This document shows, piece after piece, positions 31,192 to 41,148 of a stretch of 64,000 nt of DNA. The notes below the pieces were generated by a model. The model was not told the DNA's origin. It saw nothing but the letters and a program-made list of their open reading frames with translations, and did no database searches. Numbering within the stretch: position 1 is the first letter of the stretch; every line of letters begins with the position of its first letter. Origin of the DNA: Glandiceps talaboti (lineage: Eukaryota; Hemichordata; Enteropneusta; Spengelidae); assembly GCF_964340395.1 (NCBI RefSeq), contig NC_135570.1, positions 9,761,322-9,825,321 of the forward strand, in the 5' to 3' direction. Both the position numbers and the translations under genes were made by a program.

Positions 31192-34100
31192 GTAAGTGAT
31201 GACCTCATGAGGGTTCAAATTTAAGTCTTTTTAGGTGAAAACTATGATCCATGGTGATCTAAAACTGGTAACAGACTCATGAGAGTTGTTGAGGGATGGT
31301 ACCCAACAAACACAACTGGCTACTCTGTAATATTTTGCCAACTATGTTTTAAAAAATTTGTTTTAAAACATTTTCAGTTCGACCACTATATTTCCATCAC
31401 TGGGCATATTTATGAGTCTCATTTCTCGATATTACTGCCTACATTGTATTTTTGACAGTTTACCTGCTATTTTAAAAATTAGCTACATCCCTGAGATTGG
31501 TCTTTTGGCCATTGTTACCTAGCATTGTTAATTTAAAGTTGGGCAGTTCAGGTTCTCACATATCTACCTTGCTGTCCCACACTACAAAATTCTAGCCAGG
31601 AACCAGTGATGTTTAAAGAGCATATCCCATAACTGTATTGAGTGTCAATACCTCTACAAGGCCATGCCCTCAGCCATGCTTCCATGTACAAGTCCATTAC
31701 AAGTACAGAAATTTGGATCTGTTTTCAGTTTCATGTCAATCACTAGTCTGCAAGATATGTGTTGTGTGTGCCATGCTACGTACCATTTTTTAACCCTCAC
31801 TAACTTTATGTATCCCCTGGTATTTACCTAAATGATAATACCCATTGTTTATAATGTTTTCCCATCAAATAAGAGCTTTTTGCACTTGAATGCAATGTTC
31901 ATTCATTATTGGTTGGCATTCCACTTCGTCTACCAGCTCGGCTATTGAGTGGTTTCCTATGGCCAGACCTTCAAAATGTAACCCTGCTATGTCTATTATA
32001 GGAAGCTGTTGAGCTGTCCTCTCTGAAAGGAGAACTTCACATCGGAACTGTCCCAGTACCCATTTTTGCAGTGGTACATGAAACAGAAGGTGTGGAGGAA
32101 TTCAAGGAATATTTTGATGGGGAGGTGTTTCTAGATAAGGAGGTAAGATTTGATAACACTGTTTGATTGGCTACTAACGGTACCAGCTGATTTGATAACA
32201 CTGTTTGATTGGCTACTAACGGTACCAGCTGACTTCTTTGTATATACAATGCAAGTGTGACCAATAGCCATGCCAGGCAGACTAACAAGAAAGCCCAGCT
32301 CATTCTTCAAGTAGTTCACTGCAGCTCAGCTGCGTAATTAAAAACATGATACACACAGATGAAAAGGATAAAGTTGGATGATAAAAGGTTAAACAGTTTA
32401 AAATGAAAGTGGTAGCAGCTAAATCCTACCAAAATCATCTTATAAACAAAACATCAAAAAACTTGTTACCATCTTTTGTTAGAAAATCTTTTTTTTTTTT
32501 GAAAGAGATGTACTCTACGTAATAAACTTTGCTTTTTTGAAGCCAAAGTTCTTTGAAACAGGTTTGTTCTCTATACCATACACTGTGTGTACTCATAATA
32601 ACACATTTTTGTTCAGCAATCATCGTGTAAAACAATGTGTTCTGTATATTTAGTAATGAAAATTTCTACTCACAGAGTCAAGAAATTTCTTGGAAGAAAA
32701 TCTCAAATTTTTGCTGATGTCTTGTCAGTATCATCAGGGGTGTATTCTATACTTTACACTGTGTACGACATGATATCACATTCTGTTCATCAAATATGGT
32801 GTTAAAAAAAGAATCATTACTTAGTTTGAGTGTCACCTAAGTCACTCATTTTTAAAGCCACAGAATAAAACCTTAGTTCATTTACATGACTCTATGAGAC
32901 AGATTCAGTGAATAAAACTGGAAGGGAAAATTGTCCTATAATCATTGTATTTTGTATGTGTTGCTGTAGTCTAGAGGCTTAACATGGCTCAGAATCTCAA
33001 GATCTCTCTTCACCCCGTCTAGGTCAACGAGAAATCATGAACCAAAAGTTGATCATACAAATGAGCAAACCCCAACAGTTAGAATGATACCATATTTGGA
33101 CATAATGTGATGTGACTGCCTCCATTTTTTTCTCTGCCTACTTATGAAAAATTTACTGAGCTGTTATCATCTGACCAAATAGTTAATTTACAAAGTCTTG
33201 CAGCCTTTCTCAAACATGCTCTACCAGTAAGAGCTGAAGCAAATGAATTAGAGCTGTAACCTTTAACCGTATTGTGTATTTTGTTTAAAGTGATTTGTAT
33301 TTTTGGCCAATGGCCTTTGAATGCAACAAATGACTTGTATATAATGTGACTGCCCCAATGAACACAAACATATCATTGGGTTGACTTCTGTGATCGATTA
33401 TGAAACAAAGATACGTGTGTGGCCAGTTCTCTTTTGAGTTGAAATTTCATCTCAAGACCTCATTGAGTTAGATGTGAGATGAGATTTGAAGCCATAGAAA
33501 ACATCTAGACTACTGTAACATGTAATATCTAATAAAATACAGTACTTTCATCTTTTCCTGCTAGTGTCTACTTTGCTATGTTTCTGTCATTACTAACAAT
33601 AGACTGAGATATTTGTCATATTGTGGGTGCTCCTTCAGTTGCATTACACTATATGTTGTTCCCCAATATTTTGCTTCATTCAGCCAAAGAAAATATGAGA
33701 GACCTAAGGGAGCTTCGTCACAAGGAGTCTGGTGACTCGTAGTGACAACCTTTAGGTCCCAAGTATTTTCTGGCTGAATGAAAATAAAATGTTGGAGAAT
33801 AACATAATTATACCAGCGCAAGTAGTATCAAAGAAAAATGGCAATTTTGAACGTTTTGACTCACAGTTCGAACACAGCAGAACCAGTGACATAGACATGC
33901 ATTGCCGAGACATTGATGCGCATTGCCATGACGTAGAATGACCAGAGTATAAATTCCATATTTTTTGTTCAACTTGGCTTGTGCATTGTATAAGGAGTGT
34001 CCACAATGATAATATTTTAAGTCCACATGAAGCACCTTCTCTTTCCCTTCTATCACTGTAATTTCAATCGTTTCAGAGACGATTTTATGGTCCTAAAGAA

Positions 34101-34993
34101 CGTTGGATGTTTTTATCTGGTTTCCTTCGACCAAACACATGGTTGTCTTTACTCCGTGCACATAGAAAACAAATCCATGGTAATTTAGAAGGTAAGAAAT
34201 ATGTGATAGTCAAAGTCATTTTCAAAAAAAAAAAATGTTGTTGTGGTTTGATTTGTAGAAGAGATTCTATGGGCCTAAGCAAAGATGGATGTTAATCACA
34301 GGATTACTACGTCCAAATGTGTGGCTGGCTGGTCTTAGAGCTTACAGGAAAGGTATTCCCCTGAACTTGGAAGGTAGGCATTTGGATCAGACATCTTTAT
34401 AATAATCACAGGATTGTATGCAGTAGAATACAAATCTATTTAGCAGCTAATCACAACTCCACTGCACAGAATGTTACTCACTGTACAGACTACCTTAATT
34501 TTCTAGTCAAATGTCTCACTTAGCATAGACTAGCTTCATTGCATAGAATACTATTCACTGTACAGACTACCCAGAAGTTTTACAGTCAACTGTCTCTGTC
34601 ACTTATCATAGACTTCATTGCATAGAATACTATTCACTCTACTGACTACCTGTAGTTTTAGTCAACCTGAACCAGTTGAGTTTTTTTAAAAGTTAGTTGA
34701 ACTCCTGCACAATTCTTTTACATAATACACCAGCTAGAACTATGGAAAAATTGATACAAGTAATTTCTGAGAGCAAGTTGGTGATAAAATTTTACTTTGT
34801 AAAAGTAAGTGATGTATTTTCATTTGCAGGTGAAGGTCGACTGCTTGGTGGTGTCTTTGTTGTTGGTGCAGGAGAACAAGGTGTTCTGTATGAACATAGA
34901 AACGCTGACTTTGGAGACCAAGCTAACTGGGATGACGTAGTGGATGCTGTACAATTGATTCAACCAACAATTCCATATGAACCTCCAACATAA
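30892..34993 (+). CDS. SELENOU: Selenoprotein U / peroxiredoxin-like 2A, with in-frame TGA (Sec)
   Basis: Thioredoxin-fold redox protein of the PRXL2A (FAM213A) family. Coding exons are 30922-31191, 32002-32142, one of 34077-34191 or 34259-34373, and 34830-34993 (TAA 34991-34993), giving 229 aa, the length I recall for human PRXL2A. The start ATG 30922 has a strong Kozak context (GTCACCATGG) and begins an N-terminal hydrophobic segment (GAALAAVTGIVIANMNFWL). Residue 85 is TGA (31174-31176) in GAVILAVRRPG-U-SLCRE; mammals have Cys here. Translation stays homologous for 140 codons past the TGA, and a SECIS element lies in the 3'UTR, so TGA is read as selenocysteine, not stop. Other motifs: FKEYFDGEVFLDKE, RFYGPK, LLGGVFVVGAGEQGVLYEHR. 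Automatic annotation will probably truncate or split this gene. Confidence 0.94.
32143..34076. other. SELENOU intron 3, with a 42-bp duplication and one foldback
   Basis: A 42-bp unit (GATTTGATAACACTGTTTGA...) occurs twice at about 32148-32231, beginning next to the exon 3 donor. An imperfect hairpin at 33679-33782 (CATTCAGCCA...TGGCTGAATG ends, ACCTAA/TTAGGT inside) looks like a small foldback element. No exon is seen. Confidence 0.55.
34077..34191 (+). CDS. SELENOU: SELENOU alternative exon 4a (mutually exclusive)
   Basis: 115 nt, TTTCAG acceptor, GTAAGA donor. Encodes RRFYGPKERWMFLSGFLRPN then TWLSLLRAHRKQIHGNLE. It matches exon 4b at 25 of 38 residues and fits the same phases on both sides. 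Confidence 0.9.
34259..34373 (+). CDS. SELENOU: SELENOU alternative exon 4b (mutually exclusive)
   Basis: Also 115 nt, with TTTGTAG acceptor and GTAGGC donor. Encodes KRFYGPKQRWMLITGLLRPN then VWLAGLRAYRKGIPLNLE. Only 67 bp separate it from exon 4a. Including both exons would shift the frame and meet TAA at 34276-34278 after six codons, so only one can be used per functional mRNA. Confidence 0.9.
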
Positions 34994-35112
34994 AGATTAC
35001 CACCATGACAAAAATTATCAAAAGGCCATAGTTCGTAGGATTAAAAATATGAGTGATAAAAACAGATGTCTGGTAGAAAAAAAGTTGGTCCAGAACAAAA
35101 GAGTAATTAATC

Positions 35113-35220
35113 CTCATGGCTCCACTGATAGGATCACACCAATGCCAGAACCTGGGATTGAACCATTGGCCTTTAAATCACAATGGCAATATTTGGATTC
35201 CATGTTCTCACATTAGTGTT
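35113..35220. mobile_element. Dispersed repeat (SINE- or MITE-like) in the SELENOU 3'UTR
   Basis: Contains CCTGGGATTGAACCATTGGCC and the end TTCTCACATTAGTGTT. Related copies at 18770-18870, about 17870 and 62385-62565 share CCTGGGATTGAA and CCTTTAAA. Its complement contains a B-box-like GGTTCAATCCC, so a tRNA-derived origin is possible. Confidence 0.5.
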
Positions 35221-35869
35221 ATTTTATATCAATGAACTATAAGAAAAAGTTAACATCATTCTTTTGTTTTGGACCAAATTTTTCTATAGCTCGATCTACC
35301 AGACAATTATTTTTCTCACACAAATATTACTATTAAATCAAACATGAGCCTTTAAGTATAACGAAAGTACCACTGTCATTATGGGACAAACACCATCTGA
35401 ATAAATTGAAAACTTGATATGGCACAAAAAAATGATAAAGTACAGGTGATCAAGAATATAATCTAGCTTTCAGTTTTTATTTCATTTTGAATCTATTTGT
35501 ACCAAATGTCTTTTTATGATTGTCAGGTGAAAATAAAAATCAGTGTAACCTACTGCCAGCCACCGTACAGGTCGTCTCTATACAATGTAAATCGTGTACC
35601 AGTATACTTAATACGTAATAAAATATTTGGCCATGGAGTTGTAAAGAATTGCTATGTTAGATTTCAGTGAAGTTTACTGTGCTTCCAATTGAAGTATGAA
35701 TGATGAACTGTTGCAATGCATTGATACATAAAGTAAAAGTTTGTAAAAACTATAGTAGGGTCAGATCAAGGGAGTGTCGCAGTTGTGAATGTTATTTCTT
35801 TCAATCGTAGCAAATTTCAAATTTGGTGTCTCTGACAGTTACTGAGGTTTGTTGTAATTAGACATTGAT

Positions 35870-35985
35870 CTACTCTGTAATGTATGCTGTGACAGAGCGC
35901 CCTCACACATCAGTCAAACCCTCTCACAAGAGAGTGGAGCCCGGTGAAGGCGGAGTGACACGATATCTTACAGTCTAACATTGAT
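35870..35985 (+). mobile_element. MITE family 1, copy 3, in the SELENOU 3'UTR
   Basis: CTCTGTAATGTATGCTGTGAC ... GATATCTTACAGTCTA with the shared GCGCCCTCACACATCAGTC core. It lies between the stop codon and the SECIS. Confidence 0.75.
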
Positions 35986-36520
35986 CACTCTGTACGTCTA
36001 GCCATGAGTATGTTTACAATGTAACAATGAATAATTGTGTGCCTGTTCAGTGTCATTCAACTTTGTAGCTGTGTTGTGACTACTATAGCTAAATCTACAT
36101 CAATGCATCCGGACAAGTTCAGTCATGTATCAGTTCAGTTGCAGTTACCCCTCAACCCTGGTAACTTTATCATACATACTGTGATAGGAAGCACTGTAAC
36201 ACAAATATAATTATGATACCTACATCTGTATTATACTGGGATGTGCAAAATATTACACAGGATCATACAACAGATTTCTTCAAAATAATGTGAAGTGTTT
36301 GAAAATTTTATAAATTAGTATTTTTTCCATAGTCTAGTTCATGCGTTTGAATTTTTGTTTGCCTTAACCATTACAATTACATTTGAAATTTCAAGAGTTG
36401 CATATTTTATGATATTATGGTGCTAAATTATCATACATGTTCAGTGTAATTTCCTGTAGTAACTTTTCTCTAACTCAGCCTGTCAGAAGTTGAGAGGAAT
36501 ATATCAGCATATACGTACTG

Positions 36521-36589
36521 CATATCTTTATGATGGTGTAAACTGAAAGGTGTCATCACCAAGGTTTACACTTGAGGTGTCCTGATATG
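36521..36589 (+). promoter_or_regulatory. SELENOU: SECIS element, type II
   Basis: A complete selenocysteine insertion hairpin. Helix I: CATATC (36521-36526) pairs GATATG (36584-36589). An internal loop follows. Quartet: UGAU (36531-36534) opposite UGAG (36573-36576) gives the tandem G.A/A.G pairs, with AUGA as the 5' signature. Helix II: GGTGTAAACT (36535-36544) pairs GGTTTACACT (36563-36572). The apical bulge GAAA holds the unpaired AAA (36546-36548), and a mini-stem GGTG/CACC (36549-36552 and 36557-36560) has a TCAT loop. The extra mini-stem makes it a form II SECIS. It would bind SBP2 to recode the upstream TGA. Confidence 0.95.
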
Positions 36590-36691
36590 TGTGTAATTAT
36601 AATGCTAGACAAGTTATATTCTGTTTAATGTCTTGACTGTTGATTTGGATACAAGTTACTATCAAGAAATTATTTTGTCTCTGATTGAAAA

Positions 36692-36697
36692 AATAAA
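36692..36697 (+). terminator. SELENOU: SELENOU distal poly(A) signal
   Basis: AATAAA about 100 nt after the SECIS. It is the first canonical signal that keeps the SECIS in the mRNA. Confidence 0.6.
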
Positions 36698-37349
36698 TGA
36701 AAATCTGATATTACACAACTGGAAAGTGTGTTTGTGGTTCATTAATGAATGATTGTGTATGGCATTATTTATTTATTCATTTATTTATCACTTCTCAACA
36801 AACCAGTTCGTTTAGGATTGTCTCTCAAATTCCTTCAAATTGTTAGAGAACCCCACCCCTTCCCACAAGAGTCTGCAAATGTATCCCATATTTGTCAACC
36901 AGAGCTCATCATTCTTCTGCGACAAATAAAGAAATCTTGAGGCTGTGTCTTTGATGGTGCTGTAAAAGAGGCTGTGGTATATGATAATGATGTATGCAAG
37001 TTAGTTATCTGTGTTGATTCCATAGATGCTTCTCCAGCTAGCACGATCCACTGTAAGGGACAATCACACAATATCACACAAGCTCATTAAATCATTAAAT
37101 GGACTTCATTCATTTAGCGAGGGAGGGGCTCTGTACTAGTGACCAAAACACTAAACTTTGATAGTCTGATCTTTATACTACCAATGGCCAACAAATCACA
37201 ATCACTGGTTCCTGATTGTTGAATGGAGAGGATGAGTAATATGATGGAGAATCTACACCATAATACATTTGTCCATCTCAATCTAGTATACAATGATGTT
37301 TTATATGTAAACAAGTATGAAAAGTCTATGAACCCAACATCCATACATA

Positions 37350-37383
37350 TATACATACACACATACATACATACATACATACA

Positions 37384-37417
<34 letters not shown>

Positions 37418-37880
37418 CATGTACGTACATACGTACGTACGTACGTACATACATACATACATACATACATACATAGACATTACACAGGCACACACGAATG
37501 CATGCACACACACACATACATCATACATACATACATACATACATACATACATACATACATACATACATACATACATGCACACACACACACATACATACAT
37601 ACATACATACATACATACATACACACATACATACATACATACATACATACATACATACACACACATACATACATACATACATGCACACACACATACATAC
37701 ATACATACATACATACATACATACATACATGCACACATACATACATACACACATACATACATACATACATACATACATACATGCACACACACACACATAC
37801 ATACATACATACATACATACACACACACATACATACATACATACATACATACATACATACATACATACATACATACATAC
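37350..37880. repeat. 530-bp (CATA)n microsatellite between SELENOU and COPS4
   Basis: CATA units mixed with CA and CGTA variants, open in several frames on both strands because of the repeat only. It marks the spacer between the convergent SELENOU and COPS4 3' ends. Confidence 0.95.
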
Positions 37881-38429
37881 AATCAATCAATAAGTGAACA
37901 CATATCATTAGAGTTGCATTCAGAAAACTTTTCTGACTTAAAAAAACAAAACTTTTTATTGAAGTCTGCAAGTACATGTACATCCACTAAAGTGAGAAGG
38001 ACACAATGTTCACTTCAAGTAAACAAATTCATATGTAATCTACTAAATTTAGAGTCAATGATTACAAGGCCTAGCCTCCAACATCTACAACCTACAGCAA
38101 CACTAGGAATGATTATGTTAACTTGTAGAAACAACTGAAAAGAAGCTGTCCATGAACAAATTTATCATTAACCATTCTTTTTTTCAAAAATTAACCTGAA
38201 CACAAGTCTTTTTCTTTTGCACTGAGAATTTGCAGTTTTCCAAATTTTCAGTTCAAATTAGTGTAACTGAATTAAAGCAATGATTATTTTTTTTACAGAG
38301 ATTGTGGGAATATAAGCTAGGGCATGGTATAAGATTAACATCTTGTAATTATAATCTTGCACATACAGGTATTTGTACAGAGGAGAATATATTGTCCATG
38401 TTGCAAGAATCAATACGACAATAAATTAT

Positions 38430-38655
38430 ACTTACTTTGGAATGGTAAGTTAGGAATGAATGCAATGTTTCGATCAGTCTAATACAGACTTTGAGAACAC
38501 AGTGGTTGGATTATTTAGCAGTAAATGTCTCTCACTGAAACTGGCAGAATAATACGTCCATAAACATTAACACTGAGTCATTACATCATTCCATGATCAA
38601 AGTCCGTAGCAGACAGATCGAAATATCACATTAGTTTCTACCATTCCAAAGTAAC
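38430..38655. mobile_element. MITE-like element with ACTTTGGAATGGTA ends
   Basis: Inverted ends ACTTTGGAATGGTA (38431-38444) and TACCATTCCAAAGT (38639-38653), with inner TTCGATC...CAGAC / CAGACAGATCGAA also inverted. About 225 bp, near the 3' end of COPS4. Confidence 0.65.
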
Positions 38656-38815
38656 TATGTATTATACTATCCTACTAGTACAGACTCTAGAACTTGTTCA
38701 TGTTATTTAACATGTTATTTACATCTGCTGGCTCTTCAAATCATATGTCTTGTCTTGTCTTGGTAAAATCAGGCCAAATATTAGTCTAAGACTACATCCA
38801 TATCACTAGTTCACC

Positions 38816-39194
38816 TTTATTTTCCATTCAGCAAGTACCAGAGTATAACAAGTGTACAACATCTCTATTATCAAAATGTGCTCATACCAAAGTTTGACAA
38901 AAAGCGGTGGTCTTAAGTTTAATTTTGATCTGTGTTCAGTATGGAACATACCACATCAGATAATAATGTATGCTATGCAACAGGCTACATCATATAATTC
39001 CTTTCAGGATTTGTTCTCAGTTTGTGTTCAAGACATGCTATATTCTGTAAGGTAGGCAATGACAGCGCCCTCACACATCAGTCAACTCTTTTAGAGCAGG
39101 TCGGTGATCAGGGCGGAGTGATACAACATATCTTATAGTCTAGATATCCTAATACGGATCATATCGTCTTTCAGGATTTAAATGCAGTGTCTCT
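38816..39194 (-). other. COPS4: COPS4 3' untranslated region
   Basis: Sequence after the stop, down to the first clear minus-strand AATAAA (TTTATT on plus at 38816-38821). It contains MITE family 1 copy 4 (39046-39145). Confidence 0.55.
39046..39145 (+). mobile_element. MITE family 1, copy 4, in the COPS4 3'UTR
   Basis: TCTGTAAGGTAGGCAATGAC ... CATATCTTATAGTCTAG, with GCGCCCTCACACATCAGTC inside. It lies about 50 bp downstream of the COPS4 stop, antisense to the gene. Confidence 0.75.
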
Positions 39195-41070
39195 TCAAGA
39201 CATTTGAGAGTCCATAGCTTGTCCTGCCCAGTCTGGAGCTGCTTGTATTATCTTTTCAAGAATAGTATTCACTTGAAAACATAAACTCTGTATCTGTTTG
39301 TCCCAGTTTGGTAGGGTTTCCCGACCTAGAAATCAGGGGAGAAGAGACTCAGTAAGTTATTCTTACTTAGTTGTATTTGATGCTGTTAAAAATTTCATAA
39401 ACTTTGGGTTCTGGAGAGTGATTTCATTCTCCGCCACGTTGAATAGCATCAATGTGTGCCATGTCAAATAGCGCCCCTAGTGTCAGTATGGTTACAGCGA
39501 AATACGGATATAATGAACTGAATTCCCTCATCCCAAGCTATTTGTACTAATGAGGTTTGACTGTACATGTAAACAGACCATGAAATGATTTGTAACAAAC
39601 CATGAATGCATTCACTCACACCCTAAGAACTTTACAAAGCTGGTCAACTACTCAACATTTTCACCACCAAATTTGTCCAAAAAGTGTTGTTATAAATCCA
39701 TGTAAACCAACACAGCGCAATACTTTAACTATCAGTTATCTCATCTGCTCATCATTCATTTTTGTATTGTAAAAAATCATTCTATTTAGTGGTTATAGAC
39801 AAAACTAAAACCAAACAAACCATACTTTACCTTCAAAGTGTACAATACTTGCTATCTGATCTATGTAGCCATTCATTCGACCTTCGGAAATCATCTGTGA
39901 TGCTATTTTCTCAGCCTGAAAGTGTTAATTAAAGTTTACAAATTATTCATTATCTCCCAATACAACAACATTTGTTGATACTCCATAACTGTACTAATTT
40001 GCAATGGTTTGACCATAGAGTGAAAACTACTATCTGGCTTTACTACACCATTGTTTTGTTAAAGTGGAACACCACTCCAAAAAATAAACTTTTGGCATTT
40101 TCATTAACTTTGGGTTCTGGAGAGTCATTTCATAGTTTTACGTCCCCTACATTACGCGCAAATTAAAAGAAACATGAAGTTGAAGTTGTCTCTCAGTTCA
40201 GATCTTTGCTGTGGACCACATTGTATCATGGGAGTCAGTAGTAATGTTTATGCTGCAATAGATTAACAATGAATATTCATGATGCTTTATTGAAGGTAAT
40301 TGGCACTTAGGAGTCATGAATATTCATTGTTCATATATTGCATAAACATTTCTGCTGACTCCCATGATGCAATGTTGCCCTCACTCAGCAAAGATCTCAA
40401 AATGACAGACAACTTCAACTTGATGTTTCTCTGAAATCACATGTAATGTAGGTGATGTAAATCTATGAAGTGATTCTCCAAAACCCCAAATTAATTAAAA
40501 TGCCTTTATTTCCTGGAGTTAACTATATTTGGGTACTTATTCTGTACTCAACGATGATGGCTTACCTTAGCTGGTGGAATTTCAAGCAGTGATCCTAACT
40601 CACCAAAAGTGATGTTGTTGTAAAGTTTACTGGCAGATAATAAATTATGCTCTATTACTGCTCTGTCTAGAATTGTAGAACCTGTTGGAAGAAGAACAAA
40701 GAAATTAGTAAGACTTATTACTATACATTCCTTTTACTTCAAAAACCGATATCTAAGGTTTTAACTTATCAGCATTATCCCTCTTATGTCTTCTATTTTA
40801 TCTTAACATTTTGGTCTAGCTGTCTATCTTTAAGGAAGGAAAGGAATTCTTAAGCTATGAAGCAACATGTGGAAAGCTAGACTGTCATAAGTACTATTTC
40901 ATTGATAGACCTTTCATTGCCAAACAAAGTATATCCATAGGAGACCATGAATGTAGATCTGGGTGCAATTCGTCATTGGGGCTTTTTTAAGGCTTGACTC
41001 TGGTTAGTAAACAAGGAGAAAGGTGGCAATAATTTTCTGTCTGGTTTATGATTATAATGACTCATTCATA

Positions 41071-41148
<78 letters not shown>

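Larger units (their letters stand above)
34994..36720 (+). other. SELENOU: SELENOU 3' untranslated region
   Basis: Runs from the stop to a poly(A) signal AATAAA at 36692-36697 that follows the SECIS. Proximal AATAAA signals at 35532-35537 and 35617-35622 would produce shorter ends without the SECIS. It includes a dispersed repeat (35113-35220) and a MITE (35870-35985). Confidence 0.7.

Noticed and set aside
37114-38138. Up to 239-residue frames on both strands
   Set aside because: (CATA)n/(CA)n microsatellite between convergent genes.
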